A DNA stretch of 64,000 nt from Conchocele bisecta. Taxonomy: Eukaryota > Mollusca > Bivalvia > Lucinida > Thyasiridae. The notes beneath the pieces are model-generated. The model searched no databases. It saw only the letters and a program-made list of their open reading frames with translations, and had not been told where the DNA came from. Positions 30,838 to 44,532 of the stretch are shown piece by piece; positions within the stretch are counted from its first letter, which is position 1, and each line of letters begins with the position of its first letter. The stretch spans positions 1-64,000 of the forward strand of contig JAQRGA010000057.1 in NCBI GenBank assembly GCA_029237695.1, written 5' to 3'. Both the position numbers and the translations under genes were made by a program.

Positions 30838-33800
30838 CATACCGCTGTATAACAACACATATAGGATGACATACCGCTGTAGAACAACACATATAGGATG
30901 ACATACCGCTGTATAACAACACATATAGGATGACATAACGCTGTAGAACAACACATATAGGATGACATAACGCTGTAGAACAACACATATAGGATGACAT
31001 ACCGCTGTAGAACAACACATATAGGATGACATAACCGCTGTATAACAACACATATAGAGGACATAACGGCTTATAACAACATAGATACATACCGCTGTAG
31101 AACAACACATATAGGATGACATACCGCTGTAGAACAACACATATAGGATGACATACCGCTGTATAACATACCCTTATAGGATGACATACCGCTGTAGAAC
31201 AACACATATAGGATGACATACCGCTGTAGAACAACACATATAGGATGACATAACGCTGTATAACAACACATATAGGATGACATAACGCTGTAGAACAACA
31301 CATATATGATAACATAACGCTGTAGAACAACACATATAGGATGACATAACGCTGTAGAACAACACATATAGGATGACATAACGCTGTAGAACAACGCATA
31401 TAGGATGACATAACGCTGTAGACTGTAGAACAACACATATAGGATGACATACCGCTGTAGAACATCACATATAGGATGTCATAACGCTGTAGAACAACAC
31501 ATATAGGATGACATAACGCTGTAGAACAACACATATAGGATGACATACTGCTGTAGACCAACACATATAGGATGACATAACGCTGTAGAACAACACATAT
31601 AGGATGTCATAACGCTGTAGAACAACACATATAGGATGACATACCGCTGTAGAACAACACATATAGGATGACATACCGCTGTATAACAACACATATAGGA
31701 TGACATAACGCTGTAGAACAACACATATAGGATGACATAACGCTGTAGAACAACACATATAGACATAACGCTGTAGAACAACACATATAGGATGTCATAA
31801 CGCTGTATAACAACACATATAGGATGACATACCACTGTATAACAACACATATAGGATGACATAACGCTGTAGAACAACACATATAGGATGACATACCGCT
31901 GTAGAACAACACATATAGGATGACATAACGCTGTAGAACAACACATATAGGATGATATACCGCTGTATAACAACACACATAGGATGACATAACGCTGTAG
32001 AACAACACATATAGGATGACATAACGCTGTAGAACAATACATATAGGATGACATAACGCTGTAGAACAACACATATAGGATGACATACCGCTGTATAACA
32101 ACACATATAGGATGACATACCGCTGTATAACAACACATATAGGATGACATAACGCTGTAGAAAAACACATATAGGATGACATAACGCTGTATAACAACAC
32201 ATATAGGATGACATACCGCTGTATAACAACACATATAGGATGACATACCGCTGTATAACAACACATATAGGATGACACAACGATGTAGAAAAACACATAT
32301 AAGATGACATAACGCTGTAGAACAACACATATAGGATGACATAACGCTGTATAACAACACATATAGGATGACATACCGCTGTATAACAACACATATAGGA
32401 TGACATAACGCTGTAGAACAACACATATAGGATGACATACCGCTGTAGAACAACACATATAGGATGACATAACGCTGTAGAACAACGCATATAGGATGAC
32501 ATAACGCTGTAGACTGTAGAACAACACATATGGGATGACATACCGCTGTAGAACAACACATATAGGATGTCATAACGCTGTAGAACAACACATATAGGAT
32601 GACATAACGCTAGAACAACACATATAGGATGACATAACGCTGTAGAACAACGCATATAGGATGACATAACGCTGTAGACTGTAGAACAACACATATAGGA
32701 TGACATACCGCTGTAGAACAACACATATAGGATGTCATAACGCTGTAGAACAACACATATAGGATGACATAACGCTGTAGAACAACACATATAGGATCAT
32801 ACTGCTGTACCAACACATAGGATGTCATAACGCTGTAGAACAACACATATAGGATGACATAACGCTGTAGAACAACACATATAGGATGACATACTGCTGT
32901 AGACCAACACATATAGGATGACATAACGCTGTAGAACAACACATATATGATGACATAACGCTGTAGAACAACACATATAGGATGACATAACGCTGTAGAA
33001 CAACACATATAGGATGACATAACGCTGTAGAACAACACATATAGGATGTCATAACGCTGTATAACAACACATATAGGATGACATACCACTGTATAACAAT
33101 ACATATAGGATGACATAACGCTGTAGAACAACACATATAGGATGACATACCGCTGTAGAACAACACATATAGATGACATACCGCTGTAGAACAACACATA
33201 TAGGATGACATAACGCTGTAGAACAACACATATAGGATGACATACCGCTGTATAACAACACATATAGGATGACATAACGCTGTAGAACACATATAGGATG
33301 AGACATAACGCTGTAGAACAATACATATAGGATGACATAACGCTGTAGAACAATACATATAGGATGACATAACGCTGTAGAACAACACATATAGGATGAC
33401 ATACCGCTGTAGAACAACACATATAGGATGACATAACGCTGTAGAACAACACATATAGGATGACATACCGCTGTATAACAACACATATAGGATGACATAA
33501 CGCTGTAGAAAAACACATATAGGATGACATAACGCTGTATAACAACACATATAGGATGACATACCGCTGTATAACAACACATATAGGATGACATACCGCT
33601 GTATAACAACACATATAGGATGACATAACGATGTAGAAAAACACATATAAGATGACATAACGCTGTAGAACAACACATATAGGATGACATAACGCTGTAT
33701 AACATCACATATAGGATGACATACCGCTGTAGAACAACACATATAGGATGACATAACGCTGTAGAACAACACATATAGGATGACATACCGCTGTAGAACA

Positions 33801-36800
33801 ACACATATAGGATGACATAACGCTGTAGAACAACGCATATAGGATGACATAACGCTGTAGACTGTAGAACAACACATATAGGATGACATACCGCTGTTAG
33901 AACAACACATATAGGATGTCATACAACGCTGTAGAACAACACATATAGGATGACATAACGCTGTAGAACAACACATATAGGATGACATACTGCTGTAGAC
34001 CAACACATATATGATGACATAACGCTGTAGAACATCACATATAGGATGACATAACGCTGAGAACAACACATATAGGATGACATAAAACGCTGTAGAACAA
34101 CACATATAGGATGTCATAACGCTGTATAACAACACATATAGGATGACATACCACTGTATAACAACACATATAGGATGACATAACGCTGTAGAACAACACA
34201 TATAGGATGACATACCGCTGTAGAACAACACATATAGGATGACATAACGCTGTAGAACAACACATATAGGATGACATAACGCTGTAGAACAACACATATA
34301 GGATGACATACCGCTGTATAACAACACATATAGGATGACATACCTCTGTATAACAACACATATAGGATGACATACGCTGTAGAAAAAAACACATATAGGA
34401 TGACATAACGCTGTAGAACAACACATAGGATGACATACCGCTGTAAACAACACACATAGGATGACATAACGCTGAGAACAACACATATAGGATAACATAA
34501 CGCTGTAGAACAACACATATAGGATGACATACCGCTGTAAAACAACACACATAGGATGACATACCGCTGTAGAACAACACACATAGGATGACATACCGCT
34601 GTAGAACAACACACATAGGATGACATAACACTGTAGAACAACATATAGGATGACATAAACGCTGATAACCACACATACAGGATGACATAACGCTGTAGAA
34701 CAACACATACAGGATGACATACCGCTGTAGAACAACACATATAGGATGACATAACGCTGTAGAACAACACACATAGGATGACATAACGCTGTAGAACAAC
34801 ACACATAGGATGACATACCGCTGTAGAACAACACACATAGGATGACATAACGCTGTAGAACAACACACATAGAATGACATAACGCTGTAGAACAACACAC
34901 ATAGGATGACATAACGCTGTAGAACAACACACATAGGATGACATAACGCTGTAGAACAACACATACAGGATGACATAACGCTGTAGAACAACACATACGG
35001 GATGACATACCGCTGTAGAACAACACATACAGGATGCCATAACGCTGTATAACAACACATATAGGATGACATACCGCTGTAGAACAACACATATAGGATG
35101 ACATAACGCTGTAGACCAACACATATAGGATGACATAACGCTGTATAACAACACATATAGGATGACATAACGCTGTATAACAACACATATAGGATGACAT
35201 AACGCTGTAGACCTACACATATAGATGACATAACGCTGTATAACAACACATATAGGATGACATACCGCTGTATAACAACACATATAGGATGACATAACGC
35301 TGTAGACCAACACATATAGATGACATAACGCTGTAGACCAACACATATAGGATGACATAACTCTGTAGACCAACACATATAGATGACATAACGCTGTAGA
35401 CCAACACATATAGGATTACATAACGCTGTAGACCAACACATATAGGATGACATACCGCTGTAGAACAACACATATAGGATGACATACCGCTGTAGAACAA
35501 CACATATAGGATGACATAACGCTGTAGAACAACACATACAGGATGACATAACGCTGTAGAACAACACATATAGGATGACATAACGCTGTAGAACAACACA
35601 TATAGGATGACATACCGCTGTAGAACAACACATATAGGATGACATAACGCTGTAGAACAACGCATATAGGATGACATAACGCTGTAGACTGTAGAACAAA
35701 CACATATAGGATGACATACCGCTGTAGAACAACACATATAGGATGTCATAACGCTGTAGAACAACACATATAGGATGACATAACGCTGTAGAACAACACA
35801 TATAGGATGACATACTGCTGTAGACCAACACATATATGATGACATAACGCTGTAGAACATCACATATAGGATGACATAACGCTGTAGAACAACACATATA
35901 GGATGACATAACGCTGTAGAACAACACATATAGGATGTCATAACGCTGTATAACAACACATATAGGATGACATACCACTGTATAACAACACATATAGGAT
36001 GACATAACGCTGTAGAACAACACATATAGGATGACATACCGCTGTAGAACAACACATATAGATGACATAACGCTGTAGAACAACACATATAGGATGACAT
36101 ACCGCTGTAGAACAACACATATAGGATGACATAACGCTGTAGAACAACACATATGGGATGACATAACGCTGTAGAACAACACATATAGGATGACATAACG
36201 CTGTAGAACAACACATATAGGATGACATACCGCTGTATAACAACACATATAGGATGACATACCTCTGTATAACAACACATATAGGATGACATAACGCTGT
36301 AGAAAAACACATATAGGATGACATAACGCTGTAGAACAACACATATAGGATGACATACCGCTGTAGAACAACACATATAGGATGACATAACGCTGTAGAA
36401 CAACACATATAGGATAACATAACGCTGTAGAACAACACATATAGGATGACATACCGCTGTAGAACAACACACATAGGATGACATACCGCTGTAGAACAAC
36501 ACACATAGGATGACATACCGCTGTAGAACAACACACATAGGATGACATAACGCTGTAGAACAACACATATAGGATGACATAACGCTGTAGAACAACACAT
36601 ACAGGATGACATAACGCTGTAGAACAACACATACAGGATGACATACCGCTGTAGAACAACACATATAGGATGACATAACATAACGCTGTAGAACAACACA
36701 CATAGGATGACATAACGCTGTAGAACAACACACATAGGATGACATAACGCTGTAGAACAACACACATAGAATGACATAACGCTGTAGAACAACACACATA

Positions 36801-38817
36801 GGATGACATAACGCTGTAGAACAACACACATAGGATGACATAACGCTGTAGAACAACACATACAGGATGACATAACGCTGTAGAACACTACGGGATGACA
36901 GGGACCGCTGAGACAACACACAGGATCCCTAACGCTGTATAACAACACATATAGGATGCCATACGCTGTAGAACAACACATATAGGATGACATAACGCTG
37001 TATACCAACACATAGATGACATAACGCTGTATAACAACAACATATATGACATAACGCGTATAACACATATAGGAGACACGCTGTACCTACACATATAGGA
37101 TGACTAACGCTGTATAACACACATATAGGAATAAAACCGCTGTATAACACACATAGATGACATAACGCTGTAGACCAACACATATATGACATAACGCTGT
37201 AGACATATAGGATGACAGTAACTCTGTAGACCTACACATATAGATGTACATACGCTGTATAACAACACTATAGGATGACATAACGCTGTATAACAACACA
37301 TATAGGATGACATAACGCTGTAGAACCAACACATATAGATGACATACGCTGTAGACACATATAGGATGACATAACTCTGTAGACCAACACATATAGATGA
37401 CATACGCTGTAGACCAACACATATAGGATGACATAACGCTGTAGAACCAACACTATAGGATGACATACCGCTGTAGAACAACACATATAGGATGACATAC
37501 CGCTGTAGAACAACACATATAGGATGACATAACGCTGTAGAACAACACATACAGGATGACATAACGCTGTAGAACAACACATATAGGATGACATAACGCT
37601 GTAGAACAACACATAGGATGACATACCGCTGTAGACCAACACATATAGATGACATAACGCTGTAGACCAACACATATAGGATGACATAACGCTGTAGACC
37701 AACACATATAGATGACATAACGCTGTAGACCAACACATATAGGATTACATAACGCTGTAGACCAACACTATAGGTACATACCGCTGTAGAACAACACATA
37801 TAGGATGACATACCGCTGTAGAACAACACATATAGGATGACATAACGCTGTAGAACAACACATACAGGATGACATAACGCTGTAGAACAACACATATAGG
37901 ATGACATAACGCTGTAGAACAACACATAGGATGATACCGCTGGACCAACACTATAGGATGACATAACGCTGTAGAACAACACATATAGGATGACATACGC
38001 TGTAGAACAACACATATAGATGACATACCGCTGTAGAACAACACATATAGGATGACATACGCTGTAGACCAACACATATAGGATGACATAACGCTGTAGA
38101 ACAACACATATAGGATGACATACCGCTGTAGACCAACACATATAGGATGACATAACGCTGTAGAACAATACATATAGGATGACATAACGCTGTAGAACAA
38201 CACATATAGGATGACATAACGCTGTAGAACAACACATATAGATGACATACCGCTGTAGAACAACACATATAGGATGACATAACGCTGTAGACCAACACAT
38301 ATAGGATGACATACCGCTGTAGAACAACACATATAGATGACATACCGCTGTAGAACAACATATAGGATGACATACGCTGTAGACACATATAGGATGACAT
38401 ACGCTGTGAACAACACATATAGGATGACATACCGCTGTAGACCAACACATATAGGATGACATAACGCTGTAGAACAATACATATAGGATGACCATATAGG
38501 ATGACATACCGCTGTAGAACAACACATATAGGATGACATACCGCTGTAGAACAACACATATAGGATGACATACCGCTAGACACATATAGGTGACATACCG
38601 CTGTAGAACAACACATATAGGATGACATACCGCTGTAGAACAACACATATAGGATGACATACCGCTGTAGAACAACACATATAGGATGACATACCGCTGT
38701 AGAACAACACATATAGGATGACATAACGCTATAGAACAACACATATAGGATGACATAACGCTGTAGACCAATACATATAGGATGACATACCGCTGTAGAA
38801 CAACACATATAGGATGA
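30838..38817. repeat. Satellite array, 32-bp unit, roughly 250 copies
   Basis: The unit is ACATACCGCTGTAGAACAAC followed by ACATATAGGATG, measured as 32 bp between successive ACCGCTGT motifs. Frequent variants are ACATAACGCTG, CTGTATAAC, CTGTAGACC and ACACACATAGG. The array fills about 8 kb of the intron between the two LDLa exons. The inverse unit has no TAA, TAG or TGA in any frame, so uninterrupted minus-strand frames of up to 930 codons arise; they are not genes. Between about 36890 and 37450, and again up to 38600, units show many one- or two-base losses. Confidence 0.95.
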
Positions 38818-39249
38818 ACATCTATGTGCAATTATCGCGAATTATCGCGAATAAATAAATGCTAATTCTTTTATAGCGTGTGTACACATTTTTTCAGATT
38901 TTGTGTATCTGTCGAATTTGTGGCTGTTTCTGGAGAAATGGGGATTATGGGTTTTACGACCTGTGTAGATCCAGATCAGGCTATACACTGTTCGCCATGT
39001 CATCAATGAAAAACCCGGCATGCTTCTAAAAAGCAATATAGATCGTTATCAGGATCTGTACTGTTCGCAATTCCATCAATGAAACACCCGTCATCAAGCT
39101 AACAAGCAATCTAGATCGTTATAAGTCTACAAGAGTGTGCTGTTTGATCACGAGCTACACTGGTCATACATCACATAAACCCCATTCATTCAGTGACAAA
39201 CACATGTAATGATTTTCGTCTGTTTCACATTTACAACCACAAACACAGT
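38818..39249. repeat. Family H element, copy 3, and spacer
   Basis: GAGAAATGGGGATTATGGG then GTGTAGATCCAGATCAGG and ACTGTTCGCCATGTCATC; a second partial tail follows (ATCAGGATCTGTACTGTTCG, near 39050). Nothing else is recognised. Confidence 0.6.
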
Positions 39250-40135
39250 GGGAACTCCCTAAACTAGCCACTCTTGGGACCTCACCGGGTGTGTGGTATA
39301 GGGAGGTACCACTGTGCTGGGGACCTCACAGGGTGACTGGTTTAGGGAGGTACCACTGTGCTGGGGACCTCACAGGGTGTCTGGTTTAGGGAGGTTCCAC
39401 TGTGCTGGGGACCTCACAGGGTGTCTGGTTTAGAGAGGTTCCACTGTGCTGGGGACGTCACAGCGTGTCTGGTTTAGGGAGGTTCCACTGTGCTGGGGAA
39501 CTCCCATGGTGTCTGGTTTAGAGAGGTTCCACTGTACTGGGGAACTCCCATGGTGTCTGGTTTAGACAGGTTCCACTGTGCTGGGGAACTCCCATGGTGT
39601 CTGGTTTAGAGAGGTTACACTGTGCAGGGGAACTCCCAGGGTGTTTGGTTTAGGGAGGTTCCACTGTGGTGGGGACCTCCCAGGGTGTCTGGTTTAGAGA
39701 GGTTCCAATGTGCTGGGGACCTCCCAGGGTGTGTGGTTTAGGGAGGTTCCACTGTGCTGTGGACCTCCCAGGGTGTTTGGTTTAGAGAGGTTTCACTGTG
39801 CTGGGGACCTCACAGGGTGTCTGGTTTAGAGAGGTTCCACTGTGCTGGGGACCTCCCAGGGTGTCTGGTTTAGGGAGGTTCCACTGTGCTGGGGACCTCC
39901 CAGGGTGTTTGGTTTAGAGAGGTTCCACTGTGCTGGGGACCTCACAGGGTGTCTGGTTTAGAGAGTATCCACTGTGCTGGGGACCTCCCAGGGTGTCTGG
40001 TTTATAGAGGTTCCACTGTGCTGGGGACCTCACAGTGTGTCTGGTTTAGGGAGGTACCACTGTGCTGGGGACCTCACAGTGTGTCTGGTTTAGGGAATTT
40101 CCACTGTGATGGGGACCTCCCAGGGTGTTTGGTTA
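39250..40135. repeat. Tandem array, 44-bp unit, about 20 copies
   Basis: Unit CTGGGGACCTCCCAGGGTGT plus CTGGTTTAGGGAGGTTCCAC and TGTG. The motif GTTTAGAGAGGTTCCACTGT also occurs singly at 58277 and 62245 and resembles a pogo/Tigger-type terminus. The open plus-strand frame in 39886-40176 is a by-product of the array. Confidence 0.9.
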
Positions 40136-40256
40136 TCCCCACTGTCATTGGCGCCATTTTGGAATTTAGCACGTGACATACACGTACCGTTGGTGCAATG
40201 GAGTTGTGATGCGAAGCAAAGCGGGCCAGCTGTAACCAAACCGAGGCTGTAAAAAC

Positions 40257-40370
40257 ATGGCGGAAATTTCTAAAAGATTATTAGTGATATTATTATCTTG
40301 GACATATTCTGGAGTGTTTATTGGACGGAATTATTTTACCATTGATGGTGTGCGATATTCCTGGACATGA
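40257..40370 (+). CDS. Small ORF with strong start context (unproven)
   Basis: ATG in AAAAACATGG context opens a 37-codon frame starting MAEISKRLLVILLSWTYSGV, whose residues 8-19 are hydrophobic and could serve as a signal peptide or short membrane segment. It ends with TGA at 40368-40370. It lies in the only stretch of several hundred bases near the 44-bp array with mixed base composition (CACGTGACATACACGTACCG just upstream). No homologue is recognised, and the frame is short enough to be chance. Confidence 0.2.
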   Translation: MAEISKRLLVILLSWTYSGVFIGRNYFTIDGVRYSWT

Positions 40371-40564
40371 TGTCGTAAAAGCAGCAAGCAATCCATATAA
40401 TTATCCATCCATCCATCCATCCACCCTCTAGTGCAGGAATCAATCTCCAAGCGAACACAAAGGTAAAAATCTAAATGTGTCAGCTATTGGTCAACATGTA
40501 AACACAGGCACTCTGTGGTATGAACGAGACAAGCCTCTTTAAATCGTACCCAATTTTATTCTGA
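40371..40564. other. Spacer with CCAT run
   Basis: A short (CCAT)n microsatellite lies near 40400-40425. No other feature recognised. Confidence 0.4.
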
Positions 40565-40806
40565 TATTAAATATTTAGATGGTAGGACACTCGCCATCGT
40601 TTGAAAGAACGTAAGTGGTTTATTTACATTGGGCCCCCGGCTCGCTAATTCATTAATTGTAACGCACGCAAAGGCGGGGACCAGCAGGGTCCCGCCTTCG
40701 CGCGCGTTACAATTAATGAATTAGCGAGCCGGGAACCGGTACACTTTTACCACTTCCGTTGCTCGAAAAGATGGCGAGTTTCCTACCTTGTAGATATTTA
40801 CTATCA
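40565..40806. mobile_element. Foldback element with GC-rich central hairpin
   Basis: Central arms CCCGGCTCGCTAATTCATTA and its inverse enclose AAGGCGGGGACC/GGGTCCCGCCTT. Outer parts ACACTCGCCATCGTTTG and the imperfect inverse continue the symmetry to both ends. Confidence 0.7.
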
Positions 40807-41345
40807 GAGTAATATAAGTTTGACTTACAAGAGGCATTTATCGTTCATTCCACAAGGTGCCTATGCATGTAAATTCCAATATGGACATGAACATGACAGG
40901 TCACTCAAATACTGTTGACATGCAGATAAGAACTTATCCTACACGGATCATTTGAATTATAACTTACCAGGTACACTCAACGTAGTTGTGAGTACATAAC
41001 TCTAATTACATTTCATTACATAAGTTAACTGTCTTCCTACACTGTCAAACCCCAGGTCGTGACTTAGATATAGTACAACCTTTTGCCTATAAATCGGAAA
41101 ACGTGCAGCTACAATCGACCATGTGCAGCAAACCCAGCATGCTCAAAATGTCATGGATTGCAGCACGGCCCCACCCAATATGCTGGAAATATTGACATAG
41201 GTCACCAATTCCCAGGAAACCAACATGTAAACACGGTGAACAATAACAGTGAACAATATTCCATGTCAAGACCAGCCAGGACACGGATCACAGGTGACTG
41301 GACATAATTACAGTTATAACATGACATGTACGCTCTCCTGCAACA
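40807..41345. other. No gene supported
   Basis: A plus-strand open frame at 41083-41307 encodes a Cys/His-containing stretch (CAANPACSKCHGLQHG), but it has no clear family match and lies among repeats. Confidence 0.3.
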
Positions 41346-41588
41346 GGGGCCCGTTTCACTAAACTTCGTACGATTACAATGTTCGTAAGTGCAAGATTAT
41401 GATAGTCTGTAAATTTCACATTAACAATGTGTTCTTGTAAACAATTACTGGATTTACATTTATTGAGCATAGGCTGCATATGCAGCCTATGCTCAATAAA
41501 TGTAAATCCGTGAATTGAAATTTCCAGACTATCCTAAATTTCCACTTACGAACATTGTAGTCGTACGAGGTTTAGTGAAACGGGCCCC
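41346..41588. mobile_element. Family B foldback MITE, copy 5
   Basis: GGGGCCCGTTTCACTAAACT and inverse ends; central AGGCTGCATATGCAGCCT palindrome complete. Confidence 0.85.
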
Positions 41589-41830
41589 TGATGTACACAT
41601 GGCTCAGTTGTTTTGAACAGAGAGAGCTGTGGCAGATAGTAACATTTATATACATGTATATGAAAATTGACGTTGGAAAAATTAAAAATTAAATTCCCAA
41701 AAATACAAGAAAAGTCGGTGATGTTGAAACATCAATCGGTGTCGGATATTGCTGATAAGTTCTATCATTTCAAACGAAACAAAAGTGATGAGTTATATGA
41801 GCTAAGGAATACCGATGTAAAGCTGAGAAC
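41589..41830. other. Spacer
   Basis: No feature recognised. Confidence 0.3.
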
Positions 41831-42072
41831 TACGGAGCCCCGCAGGGGACATGGATATTTTTTTCATGAATTCGTTCCCACGAAATAACAATTCGTTCCC
41901 TCAATTTATCAATTCTTTCCCTCAAAATAACAATTCGTTCCCACGATATAACAATTCGTTCCCTCGAATTAACAATTCGTTCCCACGATACAACTAATTG
42001 TTATTTCGTGGAAACGAATTAATAAAATGATTTATTAAAAACAGAATTCTACGTCCCCTGCGGGGCTCCGTA
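41831..42072. mobile_element. Family D element, copy 2
   Basis: TACGGAGCCCCGCAGGGGAC and the inverse GTCCCCTGCGGGGCTCCGTA are both intact. The inside has tandem AACAATTCGTTCCC units with alternating spacers. Confidence 0.85.
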
Positions 42073-42436
42073 GAGAGCGGACAATGATAGTTTACGGCAG
42101 TATACTCGGGATATAAATGAACAACTGCTCAAAACACAGTGCAGGTCGATGCAGGAGAATTTATTATTATTTGGGGATTCCGCAACCGAGATGTGAACGT
42201 AAACATTTTGAGCAAACCCTTCGTGAATGTTTGACGCAAAACGTAGAAAACGATTCAGCCATTAATAAAGTCAACGACATTAAAATCTAAGACATCGGGT
42301 TTGACAGTACATACACTCGGCTACAGAATAGGCGACGGAACAGATAAAAGGCCAATTGTTGCAAAATGTGAAGCTTATCGACACAGACAGAAAAAACAAA
42401 ATAAAGACAATAAAGTATCGCTGGCTCGAGATATAG
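42073..42436. other. No feature recognised
   Basis: No coding signature or repeat. Confidence 0.35.
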
Positions 42437-42683
42437 AGAATAGTAGGTTAGTGCCGTGAATGGGAAAAAATATATGGCAAGGCTCAGGAAACGGGATGGG
42501 CGAGGCTCTGCCGAGCACATCCCGTTTCCGTGCCGCGCCAGATATGTTTTCCCATTCACGGCACTAACCTACTATTCTATTTATCCCGTCAACACCTTCA
42601 AATGGTTGTAAAATGCAAAAATTGTATTGACTGGATATCAAAAATGTTTCACGGCACATACGCACTGTGTTGACGGGATAAAA
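42437..42683 (-). mobile_element. Family A twin-palindrome MITE, copy 8
   Basis: Module 2 first, then a shortened module 1 ending CACTGTGTTGACGGGATAAA. Confidence 0.85.
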
Positions 42684-42954
42684 GATATATGTTAACGGAG
42701 AAAGTTACACTATCAATACAATATCAGTTTGAAACGCCACAAAGACGTCAAAATCCCGTATGAAAAATATAATTACACCGATATATACCCAGTACCGGCT
42801 TATTTCACTGGTTTAGTATCGAGTCGATTAACAAAATAAGCAGAATAAATGTGTGTGGATTCCTGTAAGGCTCTACCCCGCCTGAATTCCACATATGCAT
42901 CCGAAGAGCCATATAGTGACGTTGAAATCGAATTACGTACGTTTTATAACCCAT
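42684..42954. other. Spacer
   Basis: No feature recognised. Confidence 0.3.
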
Positions 42955-43112
42955 ATTTTATTACACATTGTTTTAAAGTCACTATTTTTATTAAATTTTA
43001 GACGACAACTGTATTAGCAGTCCTGCCAATACAGTTTCACACTATTTTGATAAATACCATGTTGTCGAAAATTTAATAAAAAGAGTGACTTTAAAACAAT
43101 GTGTATTAAATG
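42955..43112. mobile_element. Foldback element
   Basis: Arms TTACACATTGTTTTAAAGTC and the inverse GACTTTAAAACAATGTGTAT, about 45 bp each, with a spacer of about 55 bp; symmetry continues outward as CCGAAGAGCC / GCTTCCCTTCGG. Confidence 0.7.
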
Positions 43113-43324
43113 TGCTTCCCTTCGGAGGTTATTGGAAATTACCATATGTTGTTATTTGGTGATTATAACTCGCGAACAACATATATGTATGATTAAATTC
43201 ATGTTGATACATGTAGTTTTGAAAACTGTGACATACCAGAAGTGACTGAAGAATTTGATAAGGAAATGTCTTATTTTGAAAACAGTGCTCAAGTTGATGA
43301 AAGACATCATGTTGATACTGGTAT

Positions 43325-43537
43325 TTTCAACAATTCTGAAAAACCAGGAACCCACTTTTCCGACGTTTCGGCACAAGGCCTTTTATCAAGGAATTAGTTT
43401 CTACTGAACGCTAAGTGGCATCCATTTTAGAATTTGAAGTATATCGACTTAGCGTTTAGTAGAAACTAATTCCTTGATAAAGGCCTTGTGCCGAAACGTC
43501 GGAAAAGTGGGTTCCTGGTTTCTGCAGAATTGTTGAA
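43325..43537. mobile_element. Long hairpin element with GCCGAAACGTCGG motif
   Basis: Arms of about 95 bp from TTCAACAATTCTG to the inverse, containing CCTTGATAAAGGCCTTGTGC and CGAAACGTCGGAAAAGTGGG. The spacer is about 20 bp. The CCGAAACGTCGG motif is familiar from dispersed animal repeats. Confidence 0.75.
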
Positions 43538-43551
43538 CATATTAATTATAT

Positions 43552-43840
43552 TTTATCCCGTCAACACAGTGCGGTTGCGCCGTGAAACACGGTGCCGTGA
43601 AACATGTTTGATATCCTTGTCAATGCGACCTAATCACTGCGTATGAACATGTGTGCGGTGGCTGGGGTTATTGTTTTGCATTTTAACGCCAATTGTATGT
43701 GTTGACGGGATAAATAGAATAGTAGGTTAGTGCCGTGAATGGGAAAAATATCTGGCCCGGCACGGAACGAGCCACGCACATCCCGTTTCCTAAGCCTTGT
43801 CAGATATGTGTTCCCATTCACGGCACTAACCTACTATTCT
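43552..43840 (+). mobile_element. Family A twin-palindrome MITE, copy 9
   Basis: TTTATCCCGTCAACACAGTG to CTACTATTCT; module 2 has a deletion in GGAAACGGGATG so that its two arms are unequal. Confidence 0.85.
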
Positions 43841-44532
43841 CTATTTCTCTAACATGTTTTGAATATTCAGTGTCTTAATTGCAGCACATGCAACTCTACA
43901 CCTGTTGTGTCAACTTAACAACAACCAAACATGATGTAGGTTTTTAATCAAATTGTAATAGTTGAGATTTTCATATACCTGCATATCATTGGGATAACTG
44001 CATCATTACATATTTCCAATATACGCGTACATCGCTTCAATGTAGTCTTTGCATTTCATCCGGTGCCAAAATGAATATTTGACCAATTATGCGAAAAGTA
44101 TGTATGACTTCTGAAAAGATATATACGTCCTGCAATGTATGTCATTATATAACTATATATACACGCCAACATTAGTATTATATGTATGTAGTCTGAAAAC
44201 GCCATTCCGGGGTATTCAACAATCTAGTCCAGTTTAAGAAGTATGTATATTTTATCTACATACATATATATAACTACACAATACAGCAGTATATCATATT
44301 TACCATAGTGCTATTCCCAAGTTGATGCAGATGTAAACTCATACACCAGTAGGACACCACTATTACACAAAGTATGTGCCCATTTTCACCACAATCACTG
44401 AATTTATCAATTTAGTGTTTTCAAATTATTTGTATTACACAAGCTCATGTGTTACCACGTGTAGCCACACACACTCATAGGACCATCATGCGTTTAAATG
44501 CAAAAACATGATAATCGTATCTCCACAATATA
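43841..44532. other. No gene seen
   Basis: AT-rich; scattered ATATATAC microsatellite-like text near 44150-44280. Confidence 0.4.

Noticed and set aside
30838..38817. Possible CRISPR-like array or giant repeat protein gene
   Set aside because: Units are contiguous 32-bp copies with no spacers, and the long open frames follow from a unit that lacks stop trinucleotides on one strand. There is no start context, splice pattern or domain.
39886..40176. Plus-strand frame of repeated GDLPGCLV-like text
   Set aside because: Falls in the 44-bp array and continues only by chance beyond it.
41083..41307. Possible zinc-knuckle or gag-like fragment
   Set aside because: CAANPACSKCHGLQHG has Cys and His, but the spacing fits no family I can name and no retroelement sequence lies next to it.
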